64,000 nucleotides of DNA from Ensifer adhaerens (lineage in GTDB: Bacteria > Pseudomonadota > Alphaproteobacteria > Rhizobiales > Rhizobiaceae), in the NCBI RefSeq assembly GCF_028993555.1, contig NZ_CP118610.1, positions 2,108,001 to 2,172,000 of the forward strand, read 5' to 3'. Shown here piece by piece: positions 8,722-17,682 of the stretch (positions are counted from its first letter, which is position 1; every line of letters starts with the position of its first letter). The position numbers were made by a program, and so were the translations under genes. The notes beneath the pieces were generated by a model, which was not told the origin of the DNA, made no database searches, and saw only the letters and a list, made by a program, of their open reading frames with translations.

Positions 8722-8812
8722 CTGGCGCCGAATATCCGCATGGAACAGCCCGATGACGCCGCCTCCCTGGCCCCGCGGCATCTGTGAATTTGCTTCCCAT
8801 ATCCTGCGAAAC
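8722..8812 (+). promoter_or_regulatory. Promoter-region block shared with the MFS gene at 12995
   Basis: A stretch containing GCATCTGTGAATTTGCTT and then ATATCCTGCGAA closely resembles 12848-12891 (CATCTGTGAATTTGCTT and AGATCCTGGGAA). Both lie about 100-180 bases upstream of a start codon. It is probably a shared regulator site or a duplicated promoter, possibly bound by the LysR at 10001-10933. Confidence 0.5.
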
Positions 8813-8941
8813 CGACCCAGCTACCGGCTCTTCGGGTCCTGACTTATTTCTTTGTCCAACGGCGATGCGAACAAACCATCATCGCCTGAGCATTCCCGAC
8901 GCAGGCAGAGCCTGCCCCGTTGATCAGCAAAGGACAGTACA

Positions 8942-9952
8942 ATGGCACTCAAGGACATTCTCCCCAGCAAGCTCGGCTTCGGCGCCGCCCCGCTCGGCAA
9001 CATGTTCCGCGAAATCCCGGAACAGGAAGCGCTTGGCACCGTCGAAGCCGCGTGGAACGACGGCATCCGCTACTTCGACAATGCCCCCTTCTATGGCGCC
9101 GGCCTTGCCGAAATCCGCATGGGCGAAGCGCTTGCCGGCCGCCCGCGCGATCAATACGTCATCAGCACCAAGGTCGGCCGGGTCATCCTCGACGAGATCG
9201 AGGATGTCAGCGCCCGCGATCTCGGTGAAAAGGGCGACGTCTTCCGCTATGGCCGCCCCAACAAGATCGTCAACGACTACACGGCAGACGCAACGCTGCG
9301 CTCGATCGAGGACAGCCTGAAGCGGCTGAAGACCGACCATATCGAGATCGCCTTCGTCCACGACGTCGCGCAGGACTTCTATGGCGATGAGTGGCTCGAT
9401 GTCTTCGAGACCGCCCGCAAGGGCGCTTTCAAGGCGCTCGATCGCCTGCGCGATGAGGGCGTCATCAAGGCTTGGGGTCTCGGCGTCAACCGCGTCGAGC
9501 CGATCGAACTGCTCCTGGCGCTGGAAGGCCCCCGCCCCGATGGTTTCCTTCTGGCCGGCCGCTACACGCTGCTTGACCATGACCGCGCCCTCCAGCGCGT
9601 CATGCCTGCGGTCGCCGAACGCGGCCTCGGCATCATCGTCGGCGGCCCTTACAGCTCGGGCGCGCTCGTTGGCGGGCCGAACTTCGAATATGCCCCGGCG
9701 ACGCCAGCAATCCTGCAGAAGGTGGCAAATATCAAGGCGATCGCCGACCGCCACGGCATCTCGATGAAGGCGGCAGGCCTGCAGTTCGCGCTTGCCAATC
9801 CCGCCGTCGCCGCCGTCATCCCCGGCGCCAGCCAGCCGAGCCGCATCGCCGAGGATCGCGCAGCGCTGAACGAGGTCATTCCCGCCGCCTTCTGGCGAGA
9901 ACTCCGCGAAGCCGGTCTCGTCAACCCGGCCGCTCCGCTGCCGATCGGCTAA
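8942..9952 (+). CDS. Aldo/keto reductase (D-threo-aldose/pyridoxal dehydrogenase-like)
   Basis: 336-residue NAD(P)-dependent oxidoreductase with an AKR TIM barrel. The catalytic tetrad is visible: Asp and Tyr in YFDNAPFYGAG, Lys in VISTKVGRV, His in IAFVHDVAQD. The sequence (LGFGAAPLGNMFREI at the N-terminus, VIPGASQPSRIAED near the C-terminus) resembles the AKR subgroup containing D-threo-aldose 1-dehydrogenase and pyridoxal 4-dehydrogenase, so a sugar or pyridoxal oxidation is likely, but the substrate is open. It converges on a LysR gene with a shared terminator between, and its upstream region carries the promoter block also found before the MFS gene. Confidence 0.88.
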   Translation: MALKDILPSKLGFGAAPLGNMFREIPEQEALGTVEAAWNDGIRYFDNAPFYGAGLAEIRMGEALAGRPRDQYVISTKVGRVILDEIEDVSARDLGEKGDVFRYGRPNKIVNDYTADATLRSIEDSLKRLKTDHIEIAFVHDVAQDFYGDEWLDVFETARKGAFKALDRLRDEGVIKAWGLGVNRVEPIELLLALEGPRPDGFLLAGRYTLLDHDRALQRVMPAVAERGLGIIVGGPYSSGALVGGPNFEYAPATPAILQKVANIKAIADRHGISMKAAGLQFALANPAVAAVIPGASQPSRIAEDRAALNEVIPAAFWRELREAGLVNPAAPLPIG

Positions 9953-9990
9953 GCAAATCGGAGCCGGCCTTGCGTGCCTAAGAACCGCCA

Positions 9991-10018
9991 GCCCCGCCCG
10001 TCATGTGACGGGCGGGGC
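9991..10018. terminator. Bidirectional terminator between AKR and LysR genes
   Basis: GCCCCGCCCGTCA / TGACGGGCGGGGC is a perfect 13-base inverted repeat separated by two bases. It contains the LysR stop codon (10001-10003) and serves both converging genes. No T-tract is visible. Confidence 0.75.
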
Positions 10019-10933
10019 AATCGCTGTCGGCTCCTCCGCCAGAAAACGCTGCAGGCGCGGCACCGCAAAATCAAGGAAAGCGCGGACACGCGCGGGCAGT
10101 AGCTGGGCGCCACGAAACAGCGCATGGATCTCGTCGGCCTCGGTGATCGCGCTGTCGGCGAGCACCTCGACCAGTTCGCCGCGGGCAATCGGTCCGCGCA
10201 CGTGATAGTCGGCAATCCGCCCGATGCCGACGCCGGCGACCGCCATCCGGCGGATGGTTTCGCCGTTGTTGGTCAGCAGCGAGCCGCTCAGCATCCGCTC
10301 GACGATCCGCCCGCCCTCGCGCATCGGCCAGACCGGATTGGCCCGGCGAAAATTGAAGCCGATGCAATTGTGATTAAGCAGGTCTTCCGGCGTTTGCGGC
10401 GCGCCCCGCCTTTCCAGATAGGCGGGCGACGCCACGATGCGGCGCTTGGTCTCGCCGATCTTGCGCGCCACCAGGTTGGAATCCGGCAGCCGCCCCACCC
10501 GGATCGCCACATCCGTCCGCTCGAGATAGAGATCGACGACTTCATCCGACAGCGAAAGGTCGATGACGATCTTCGGATAGGCCTCCCAGAAGGCTGGCAG
10601 GATCGGCTCCAGCGCCGCCGCGCCGAAGCTGACGGAGGAGTTCACCCGGATCAGCCCCTCGGGCTCGGCACCCCCGTGCGCGATCTGCTGCTCGGTCTCG
10701 TCGAGATCGGCAAGCAGCCGTTGGCTGCGCTCATAGTAGAACTCGCCTTCCCGGGTCAAAAGCAGCCGCCGCGTCGAGCGTTCGACGAGCCTGATGCCGA
10801 GCCGGCTCTCCAGCCGCGCGATCAGCTTCGACACGGTCGAGGGCGTCATCATCAACTGCCGCGCTGCTTCCGAAAAACTGCCGGCCTCCACCACCTGGAC
10901 GAAAACCATCATCTCGCCTGCCCGGTTGTCCAT
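10001..10933 (-). CDS. LysR-family transcriptional regulator
   Basis: 310 residues. The N-terminal winged HTH (MVFVQVVEAGSFSEAARQLM, then TPSTVSKLIARLESRLGIRL) is typical LTTR, followed by a periplasmic-binding-protein-like effector domain. The subgroup resembles the many regulators that control neighbouring reductases or exporters. The start ATG is in a region (10934-11005) that is partly repeated upstream of the MFS gene at 12995, which suggests LysR and MFS were once divergent neighbours. Probable targets are the AKR, DUF1254 or MFS genes around it; effector unknown. Confidence 0.88.
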   Translation of the reverse strand: MDNRAGEMMVFVQVVEAGSFSEAARQLMMTPSTVSKLIARLESRLGIRLVERSTRRLLLTREGEFYYERSQRLLADLDETEQQIAHGGAEPEGLIRVNSSVSFGAAALEPILPAFWEAYPKIVIDLSLSDEVVDLYLERTDVAIRVGRLPDSNLVARKIGETKRRIVASPAYLERRGAPQTPEDLLNHNCIGFNFRRANPVWPMREGGRIVERMLSGSLLTNNGETIRRMAVAGVGIGRIADYHVRGPIARGELVEVLADSAITEADEIHALFRGAQLLPARVRAFLDFAVPRLQRFLAEEPTAIAPPVT

Positions 10934-11005
10934 GACGCCACCTGATTTGATTCATGAGATCGGCTGCCACGCTATCGCGGAAACCGCGCGCTGTCGCCGC
11001 GCATC
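10934..11005. promoter_or_regulatory. LysR upstream block, duplicated at 12772-12841
   Basis: The block beginning CGCCACCTGATTTGATTCAT aligns over about 70 bases with 12772-12841, which begins CGCCACCTGATTTGAATTCA. Shared words include GCCACCTGATTTG, ATTCAT, GCGGAAA and TGTCGC. It is likely the operator/promoter region of the LysR gene. Confidence 0.5.
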
Positions 11006-11137
11006 TCTCTTCAGCCGCATCGCGCATTCGATCGCAATTTAACAGTTACGTACTTCCGAAAACGCGCTCACTCGTGTTCCCTCGATGATGTTGGACCTCG
11101 TCCGGACGAGGTTCCGATGTCGAAGGGAGAGGCTCCG

Positions 11138-12661
11138 ATGCGCAGCAACGATGTTACCGGCTGGCACGTCAATCGCCGCGATGTTCTGAAACAAGGCGTA
11201 GCCACCGTCTCAGTCGCGGCCCTGGCGGCAGCACTCCCGGCCCTGGCCGCACCGAGACCGGCATTGGCCCAGGATGGTCAGGATCCCCTGGGTGGCCAAC
11301 CGGCCAAGGGGTCGACGCCCTCCGTCAAGGATTTCGATTATCAGATCAAGTACCAGCGCGCCTTCGAGGCGGTGCTCTGGAACATGCCAGCGATCGCGAT
11401 CTATTCCTTCCGCCGCGCCGCCATCTCCGATCTCGGCATGAAGGACAACGACATCATTGCCTATTCGGCGGTGGCGACGCCCAATGTGGAGGCGATCACC
11501 GCCAACAGCACGACACCCTATATTTCCGCCTTCACCGATCTGCAGAAGGGGCCGGTGGTTCTGGAATTGCCGGTGGCGGGTGCTGACGGCAGTCTTTACG
11601 GACAGGTCGTCGACGCCTGGCAATTGACGATTGCCGATGTCGGGCCAGCCGGCGTGGATCAGGGCAAAGGCGCCAAACTGCTCTTCACACCCCCCGGCTA
11701 CGCCGAAGCGATGCCTGAGGGTTACATCCACATCGCCTCTCCGAACTATCGCATCGCCCTTGCCTTCCGTTCGATACCGGCGGCCGGAAAATCGGCGGCG
11801 GACGCCTATGCCTACGCCAAGCGCCTGCGCATGTACTATCTGAGCGAGGCGAGCAATCCGCCGGAGCAGAAGTTCGTCGATCCGATCAACGAGCGCTACC
11901 CGACCTTGCCCTTCTACGACGAGCGCCACTTCGAGGACATGCATGCGGTCATAAGCGTCGAACCCATCAGGGAACATGACAAGGTGATGATGGGCATGCT
12001 GAAATCGCTCGGCATCGAGAAGGGAAAGCCGTTTACTCCGGACGAAACCGCCAAGCGGGCCATGAGCCAAGCGGCGATCGATGTCTGGTTCTACCTGCAG
12101 GACTGGTTCGACCACACGCCGGAGACGATGCGCTATTGGCCGGATCGCCACTATGTCTCGCTGCTTCAGGCCGACGACAACAAGACGTTTTCGTTCATCT
12201 ACGACGACTACATCGATCTCATTCCGCGCGCCGCCGAGTATTTTTGGTGCACCTACATGCCGAAGGTCCTCTCCGACACGCCGGCCACCCAATACATGAT
12301 GGCGATGGCCGACAGCCAAGGGAAGCTGCTCGAATCCGGCAAGCTCTACAAGCTCGACATTCCGGCAGAAATGCCGGTCAAGCAGTTCTGGGCGCTGACG
12401 GTCTATGATCGGGCCACCATGTCCTTCATCTACAGCGATCTCAACCGGACAACCCTGTCGTCCTATGACCTCGAGAAGATGACGAAGAACGCCGACGGCG
12501 GCGTCAGCATTTATGTCGGCCCCAAGGCGCCGGACGGACTTGAGGCAAACTGGATCCCGACATCAGGAAAACGCCCGCTTCCGGCCGTTCGCTTCTACGG
12601 CCCGACCGACGCGTTCAACAACAGGTCGTTCAAGCTGCCCGATTTCGAGCTTGTTTCCTGA
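11138..12661 (+). CDS. DUF1254/DUF1214 protein, Tat-exported
   Basis: 507 residues. The N-terminus carries a twin-arginine signal (NRRDVLKQGVATVSVAALAA ... ALAQ). The mature part has the DUF1254 region (about 60-190; AIYSFRRAAISD, YSAVATPNVEAITANSTTPY) and the C-terminal DUF1214 domain (QFWALTVYDRATMSF through to AVRFYGPTDAF). Function of these domains is unknown. The ATG at 11138 has GGGAGAGG upstream; the ATG at 11117 does not. This is one of four such paralogues in the window. It sits between a LysR and an MFS gene whose promoter regions match each other, as if this gene had been inserted between them. Confidence 0.88.
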   Translation: MRSNDVTGWHVNRRDVLKQGVATVSVAALAAALPALAAPRPALAQDGQDPLGGQPAKGSTPSVKDFDYQIKYQRAFEAVLWNMPAIAIYSFRRAAISDLGMKDNDIIAYSAVATPNVEAITANSTTPYISAFTDLQKGPVVLELPVAGADGSLYGQVVDAWQLTIADVGPAGVDQGKGAKLLFTPPGYAEAMPEGYIHIASPNYRIALAFRSIPAAGKSAADAYAYAKRLRMYYLSEASNPPEQKFVDPINERYPTLPFYDERHFEDMHAVISVEPIREHDKVMMGMLKSLGIEKGKPFTPDETAKRAMSQAAIDVWFYLQDWFDHTPETMRYWPDRHYVSLLQADDNKTFSFIYDDYIDLIPRAAEYFWCTYMPKVLSDTPATQYMMAMADSQGKLLESGKLYKLDIPAEMPVKQFWALTVYDRATMSFIYSDLNRTTLSSYDLEKMTKNADGGVSIYVGPKAPDGLEANWIPTSGKRPLPAVRFYGPTDAFNNRSFKLPDFELVS

Positions 12662-12771
12662 AGCGACTCCATAGGGGTCGCCGCACGACCTCAAGGACGG
12701 GTCCCTGCAATGCCGCCGCGGAAGTGTTTCCGACGACACCCGGGCGCGCGAACGCTTGCGCACTTCTCCGT

Positions 12772-12891
12772 CGCGCCACCTGATTTGAATTCATAGATCT
12801 GCCGCCAGATTGGCGCGGAAATCCCGCCTTGTCGCAAGCGCTGCAGTGCCTCCACGGCCCATCTGTGAATTTGCTTATCAGATCCTGGGAA
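12772..12891 (+). promoter_or_regulatory. Composite promoter block upstream of the MFS gene
   Basis: Lies in the 333-base gap 12662-12994. The first part matches the LysR upstream block at 10934-11005; the second (12848-12891) matches the AKR upstream block at 8761-8810. Within the second part ATCTG and CAGAT flank 13 bases, an inverted repeat with LysR-box geometry. The beginning of the gap holds a weak hairpin after the DUF1254 stop and nothing else. Confidence 0.5.
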
Positions 12892-12994
12892 CCCTCGCCG
12901 TCTACTGCCTGGCCGCCCGTCGTGAGATCTCTTGTCTCAAGCGGACGGTCCATCAAGCGACGGTCCAGCACCAACGAGAGAAGGGATCACCGAG

Positions 12995-14287
12995 ATGTCT
13001 CAGACCGCCGAAGCCACCCTCGCCCCGCAGACCGCCATTTTCGATGTCGCCAGCCTGCGCCAGCGTATCGGTGGCGCGCCGATCGCGACCCGCAAGCGCG
13101 CAGCACGGCCGGTCGTCGAGGCCCCGACCCCGCAGAACAACCGCCTGACGCTGCTGGCGCTGGCGCTCGGCAGCTTTGCGATCGGCACCTCGGAATTTGC
13201 CAGCATGGGCATCATCCAGCTTTTCTCTGAAGCGATGAACATCGGCGTGCCGGAGGCAACCAGCGCGATTACGGCTTACGCCTTCGGCGTCGTCATCGGC
13301 GCGCCGCTGGTGACACTGGCCGCCGCAAGGGCGAACCGGCGCACGCTGCTTCTGGCGCTGATGGCGCTCTTCGTCCTCGGCAACGTGCTTTCGGCGATCG
13401 CCGCCAACATGGGCATGCTGATGGCCGCGCGCTTCATCAGCGGTTTGCCGCAAGGCGCCTATTTCGGCGCCGGCGCTGTGGTCGCATCCTATGTCGTCGG
13501 CCCCGGCCAGGCCGGCAAGGCCTTTGCCATCGTCATGACCGGGCTGACGGTCGCGACCATCGTCGGCTCGCCGCTTGCCACCTTCCTCGGCCAGACGCTC
13601 GGGTGGCGCGAAACCTATCTGGCGATCGCCGCCTTTGCCGTCCTTGCGTTCCTCGCAATCTGGGCCTGGGTGCCGCGCACGAAAGCACTTGACGGCGTCC
13701 CGGTCGTGCAGGAGCTCTCGTCGCTGCGCAAGCCGCGTGTCTGGGGCGTGATGCTGGTCGCAGCCACCGGTATCGCCAGCATCTTTGCGGTCTATACCTT
13801 CATCGCCCCGATCGTAACGGATGTCGCTACCCTCTCGCCCGCCATGATCCCGGTGGCGCTCGCGCTGTTCGGCATGGGCATGACGGCTGGCAACCTCGTC
13901 GGCGGCAAGCTTGCCGATCTCTACCCCGCCCGCGGCATCGCGCTTGGCTTTGCAGCCGCGCTTGTCACGCTGGCTGTGCTCGCACTCGGCGCGGCAACCC
14001 CCTGGGTGCTCTTGTCCGCCCTCTTCGGTGTCGGTGCAGCAACCATGGCCGCCATCCCGACGATCCAGGTTCGCCTCACCCGCTTCGCCCCGGAAGCCCC
14101 GAGCCTGATGGGCGCCATGAACCTTGCAGCGCTCAACGTCGCCAACGCCGTCGGCGCCGAGGCCGGAGGTGCCGCGATAGCCGCCGGCCATGGCCTGCTC
14201 TCGGCCGTCTGGGCAGGCTTCACCCTGACCGCTGCCGGCCTCATCCTCTTCGGCCTCACGCTGTTGTCGAAGAAGGCGCGGCAGTAA
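12995..14287 (+). CDS. MFS efflux transporter (DHA1/AraJ-like)
   Basis: 430 residues with about 12 membrane segments. After a cytoplasmic N-terminal tail of about 45 residues, helix 1 begins (LLALALGSFAIGTSEFASMG, a hallmark of the AraJ/YdhP/arabinose-efflux subgroup). Later landmarks are AARFISGLPQGAYFGAGAVV and the basic loop RANRRTLLL (motif A position). The ATG at 12995 is preceded by GAGAAGGGA; the earlier ATG at 12932 is less likely. It probably exports a small metabolite or drug; substrate unknown. Upstream it carries the composite promoter block shared with the LysR and AKR genes. Confidence 0.88.
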   Translation: MSQTAEATLAPQTAIFDVASLRQRIGGAPIATRKRAARPVVEAPTPQNNRLTLLALALGSFAIGTSEFASMGIIQLFSEAMNIGVPEATSAITAYAFGVVIGAPLVTLAAARANRRTLLLALMALFVLGNVLSAIAANMGMLMAARFISGLPQGAYFGAGAVVASYVVGPGQAGKAFAIVMTGLTVATIVGSPLATFLGQTLGWRETYLAIAAFAVLAFLAIWAWVPRTKALDGVPVVQELSSLRKPRVWGVMLVAATGIASIFAVYTFIAPIVTDVATLSPAMIPVALALFGMGMTAGNLVGGKLADLYPARGIALGFAAALVTLAVLALGAATPWVLLSALFGVGAATMAAIPTIQVRLTRFAPEAPSLMGAMNLAALNVANAVGAEAGGAAIAAGHGLLSAVWAGFTLTAAGLILFGLTLLSKKARQ

Positions 14288-14307
14288 GCGCACACACGAG
14301 ATGGCGA

Positions 14308-14336
14308 GCCGGCGGCCTGATCTTCAGCCCGCCGGC
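14308..14336. terminator. Bidirectional terminator between MFS and NmrA-like genes
   Basis: GCCGGCGG / CCGCCGGC stem with an inner CTGA/TCAG stem, 29 bases in all. It includes the stop codon of the minus-strand gene (14324-14326) and serves both converging genes. Confidence 0.7.
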
Positions 14337-15202
14337 ACAAACGGCCGAAGCGCCAGGGCGAGATCGGTTTTACCCCGACGTACCTCGCCCCGGCCCGGCT
14401 CGACGTCGATCAGCCCGCCCCGCTCGTGGGCGTCGTAAATACCGACCAGCAGGGTGGCAACGCTTCCGCTCACCACCCGCTCCAGGCTCTGCCGCCAATC
14501 GGCCCGCGGCACGGCCCGCGCCGTGATCGGACGGCCGAGCAAGGCGCTCAAGGCGTCAGCGACATCGGCGGCACCGTAGCGGCGCGGTCCCTCCACATGC
14601 ACGATCCTTTCGGCAGTTCCGGTCGCCGGCTCACGAAGCAGATCGGCGGCGATCCGGCCTACGTCCACGGCTGAAACATTGGCAAAGGTCCGCTCGGGCT
14701 GCTGATGCAGGGTCGGCAGGATGCCCGTTGCAGCCGCCACGGATAAAGCGCGAGCCCAGCCCTCCATATGCTCGGCCGAGCGCAGCAACACCTTGGGCAT
14801 ATCGAGCGAACGAAGGTGCTCCTCGAAAAGCCGGTACATCGTGGGCATGCCGATATCCTCGGGCACGTGGGCGCCGTAGTCGGAGATTGCCAGCACGCGG
14901 TCCGGCCCTGCACGCGCAATCGCCTCGGCCATGGTCTGCGTCATCAGGCGCATCTCGGCCACGGCATCCTCGGCCCCAAGCGGCGGCGGCAGGATGAGCT
15001 GCACGGCTTGCGCGCCCGCGACCGCCAGGCGGAGTGCGGCCGGGTCCTTGAGATCGGCAAGCGCGACATCGCAACCGATCGCACGCAATCTCTCCGCCTT
15101 GGCCGTATCGCGCAGCACTGCCCTCACCGGCAGGCCCGCCGCGCGCAGTGTCGATGCCGTTGAAAACCCCACCTTTCCGGCAGCCCCGAGAATGACAAAC
15201 AT
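14324..15202 (-). CDS. NmrA/SDR-like NAD(P)-binding oxidoreductase
   Basis: 292 residues. The N-terminal Rossmann motif GAAGKVG (GxxGxxG) follows MFVIL directly, with the acidic-free loop RDTAKAERLRAIGCDVALAD typical of NmrA-type and quinone-oxidoreductase 2-like atypical SDRs. No Tyr-x-x-x-Lys pair is obvious, so it may be a sensor or a redox enzyme. AAGGAA precedes the ATG at 15202, whereas the ATG at 15244 adds 14 residues before the Rossmann strand. It follows the AraC gene on the same strand with a gap of about 100 bases and may be its target. Confidence 0.85.
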   Translation of the reverse strand: MFVILGAAGKVGFSTASTLRAAGLPVRAVLRDTAKAERLRAIGCDVALADLKDPAALRLAVAGAQAVQLILPPPLGAEDAVAEMRLMTQTMAEAIARAGPDRVLAISDYGAHVPEDIGMPTMYRLFEEHLRSLDMPKVLLRSAEHMEGWARALSVAAATGILPTLHQQPERTFANVSAVDVGRIAADLLREPATGTAERIVHVEGPRRYGAADVADALSALLGRPITARAVPRADWRQSLERVVSGSVATLLVGIYDAHERGGLIDVEPGRGEVRRGKTDLALALRPFVPAG

Positions 15203-15303
15203 GATCTTTTCCTTGCTGAAGATGGTCTTGCTGAAGACGGGCAAGGACTAGGGGTCGCGACGCCCAGCGTCGCGCAGATTCGGCCAGGATCTTGCAGCTT
15301 CGG

Positions 15304-16176
15304 TCAGATTTCGGCTGCGCGCCGCATGATCTCGCCGGGCGTCGCGCCCAGAAGCCGGCGCATCGTCGCGGCCATGTGGCTTTGATGGGCGAAGCCTGCG
15401 GCGACGGCAATCTCGCTCGCCGCCATCGTCGTCGTGGTCATCAGCGCACGGGCATATTCGACACGGCGGCGAATGACATACTGATGCACCGGCAGACCGG
15501 TGCTGTTGCGAAAGAGCGTCTTCAGCCGCGTGGCGCTCAGGCCCGCGACCGCGGCCAGATCGGCAAGATGAAGCCGCTTGTCCAGATGGGTCTCGATGAA
15601 CTCGGTCAGAACCCGCAATTGCCGCGCCGAGAGTTTCGGTTCGCTGTGCCCTTCCGCCTGACGCAGTCCGCCGGTCGCCGTCTCGATCAGCCGCACGGCC
15701 AGCGCATTGGCAAGCAGGTCGATATAGAGCGGATCGGATGGCGTGTCGGCCTCCAGATCCGCCTTGATCGCCCAGCCGATCGCTTCGAGCCTGGTGTCGC
15801 GCACCTGCAATCGCGGCAACAACTCCACCCCGTCTCCATGCCGCCCCAGATCCGTGGCGACCCGGTCGAGCAGCGAGCGCGAGAAACTGAGCCGCAGGAT
15901 CCGGCAGTCGGCATCATCCTCCCAGGAACCCTCGACCCCGGCCGGAATGATGTCGATATCACCCGGCTTCTGCACCCGCCGCATGCGCCGGCCGCCGCAT
16001 TGGCAATCGGCATTGACGGGCGGCCCGAAATGCATGCCCAGCCGATGCATGTCGCCGCCCGGCACTTGCACCCGCCCGCGCGGAATATGGATGAAATCGG
16101 CCGAAAGCCCGTTCCACGCCCGTCCGGCGCTGGTGAGCAGAATCTGCGGTGCGGGTTGAGTGGAAGAAAGGGTCAT
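15304..16176 (-). CDS. AraC-family transcriptional regulator
   Basis: 290 residues. The last 100 residues form the double helix-turn-helix of AraC proteins (LHLADLAAVAGLSATRLKTL, then FRNSTGLPVHQYVIRRRVEY and ASEIAVAAGFAHQSHMAATM). The N-terminal part is a cupin-like sensor with a Cys pair (NADCQCGGRRM). Upstream of the NmrA-like reductase on the same strand, it may control that gene. The 210 bases upstream contain no further gene. Confidence 0.87.
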   Translation of the reverse strand: MTLSSTQPAPQILLTSAGRAWNGLSADFIHIPRGRVQVPGGDMHRLGMHFGPPVNADCQCGGRRMRRVQKPGDIDIIPAGVEGSWEDDADCRILRLSFSRSLLDRVATDLGRHGDGVELLPRLQVRDTRLEAIGWAIKADLEADTPSDPLYIDLLANALAVRLIETATGGLRQAEGHSEPKLSARQLRVLTEFIETHLDKRLHLADLAAVAGLSATRLKTLFRNSTGLPVHQYVIRRRVEYARALMTTTTMAASEIAVAAGFAHQSHMAATMRRLLGATPGEIMRRAAEI

Positions 16177-16387
16177 GACCGGTTGGCTCGGGTCCGAGGT
16201 TGCAGAGCGCGATGCTACGACCGGAGCGCGGGTTTAACAACCGCGTGCCTGCCCGAATGCGTCTGAAGGCGTGGCGATCAACTCCGCGTCTGATCCGACG
16301 CGGAGAACCGCGCGACGATCTGTCCTTGGACACCGCCCGTGCCGGGCCCCCAGCGCCTGGGGCGCTATCCTGGACGCTCCGCCCAAA

Positions 16388-17329
16388 TCAGAACGGGTTG
16401 ATGTAGTTGGTGATCGCGATCTGGCGCAGAAGTACCCGGCGGATCACATGTGCGGCCTTCACCCGGTCGGTGAAGATGGCGGCATCCCCCGCAGCGCCCG
16501 CGGGCAGCCTGGCGGCAAAGGCCTCGTCATCGAGCTTGATGCGCACGATGAAGGGGGCGGCCGAGACCGCCTCCGGTGTCACCGCCGTGCCGGAGACCCT
16601 CGCCTGTCCGGAGGCGATCGCCTGCAGCACGCTTTCGACCTTGCCGGTATAGGTCTCGCCGGGGGCGAACTTGAAGGTCGCTTCCACCATCTGGCCGGGC
16701 TGAATGTATCGCGCGTCGATCTGGTTGATCTCCACGCCGATGATCGTCTCGGACGTATCGATGAAGGCCATGGCCGGCGACAGCGGCAGGGTCGCAACAC
16801 GCGCGCCTTTCCGAAGTGCCAGATTGGTGACGTAACCGTCGGCCGGCGCCCGCACGGTCGTCTTGCCAAGCTCCCATTCGGCATTGCTGATCTGTGCCTT
16901 CAGATTGTCGACGTCCGCCTGGCGCTGCTGCACATCGAATTCGGTCGCGGCATCGCGCGATGCCAGCTTCGTCATCTGCGAAAGCCTGAGCTCCTGCAGG
17001 GAAAGCTGCGCCTGCAGCGCATCCACCTTCGCCTGGTAGGGCACGGGATCGATGCGGAAGAGCACGTCGCCGGCCTTGAGCGGGCTGTTGGAGGCGACCG
17101 GCACGTCCATGACCTCACCCGCGACATCGGGCACGATCGCAACGGAGTTGCGCACCACCAGCGCCTTGCCCTGCGGCGCGCCCCAGTTCATCGGAATGAA
17201 CAGGCCGACGAGGAGCAGCAGGAAGACGATCGCCGGCGAGATCTTCCAGAAGAGGTTGAAAGGCACAATCCTGAATTTGACCAGGCAGAAGAGGATGGCC
17301 AGATAGACATTGAGCAGGACGACGATCAT
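16388..17329 (-). CDS. HlyD/EmrA-type membrane fusion protein (YiaV/YibH-like)
   Basis: 313 residues. It has a short N-terminal hydrophobic segment (MIVVLLNVYLAILFCLV), a second one at about 30-47, a lipoyl-like half motif (VAIVPDVAGEVMDVPVASNS), a coiled-coil hairpin (about 95-150; LQAQLSLQELRLSQMTK) and the returning lipoyl half (TVRAPADGYVTNLALRKGAR). It would span the periplasm as an efflux adaptor. Its start overlaps the DUF3302 stop by four bases (ATGA), so the two are translationally coupled. The same pairing of a HlyD protein with a DUF3302 protein occurs in Escherichia coli yiaV-yiaW. No outer-membrane or pump partner is in the window. Confidence 0.87.
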   Translation of the reverse strand: MIVVLLNVYLAILFCLVKFRIVPFNLFWKISPAIVFLLLLVGLFIPMNWGAPQGKALVVRNSVAIVPDVAGEVMDVPVASNSPLKAGDVLFRIDPVPYQAKVDALQAQLSLQELRLSQMTKLASRDAATEFDVQQRQADVDNLKAQISNAEWELGKTTVRAPADGYVTNLALRKGARVATLPLSPAMAFIDTSETIIGVEINQIDARYIQPGQMVEATFKFAPGETYTGKVESVLQAIASGQARVSGTAVTPEAVSAAPFIVRIKLDDEAFAARLPAGAAGDAAIFTDRVKAAHVIRRVLLRQIAITNYINPF

Positions 17330-17583
17330 GGCTGGCCCACCTCACCTGGACGGGATGCGTTCGGGCGCGGCACGTCCACATAGGCCCAGACGAGCGCGAT
17401 CGGCCAAAGTGCAAAGCCGAGGAACAGCGTCACCCAACCGGCAATATTGACGGCTTCTGCCCACGGATGGTTGCGGCGCCTCGCGATAGACCCCGGCAGC
17501 ATGGCGAGAAAGATCAGGACCGCGACCGTGCTGGCAACCAGCACGATCAACACGATCCAGGCGAAAAGATCGATGAAGCTCAT
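17326..17583 (-). CDS. DUF3302 inner-membrane protein (YiaW-like)
   Basis: 85 residues with two membrane helices (IDLFAWIVLIVLVASTVAVL and GWVTLFLGFALWPIALVWAY) separated by a conserved basic loop (PGSIARRRNHPWAEAVN). This matches the DUF3302/YiaW family. The start at 17583 begins exactly at the conserved MSFIDLFAW; the frame is open to 17646 but the extra residues are polar and unlikely. The stop overlaps the HlyD start. Role unknown, presumed partner of the HlyD-type protein. Confidence 0.82.
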   Translation of the reverse strand: MSFIDLFAWIVLIVLVASTVAVLIFLAMLPGSIARRRNHPWAEAVNIAGWVTLFLGFALWPIALVWAYVDVPRPNASRPGEVGQP

Positions 17584-17682
17584 CGGAGGGTTCTCATCTT
17601 CCACCAGTTGTAAACGACGGCACCGAGTGCCCACATCCGGCGGCAACGACAGGTCGCCTGAACGTCGGCCTCAGCCCGTGCC

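Noticed and set aside
12953..14293. Long minus-strand open frame opposite the MFS gene, and similar long antisense frames elsewhere (2596-4524, 46883-49642, 57917-59497, 62116-63834)
   Set aside because: High GC keeps antisense frames open; their translations are Arg/Ala/Gly-rich with no domain signal, while the opposite strand has clear families.
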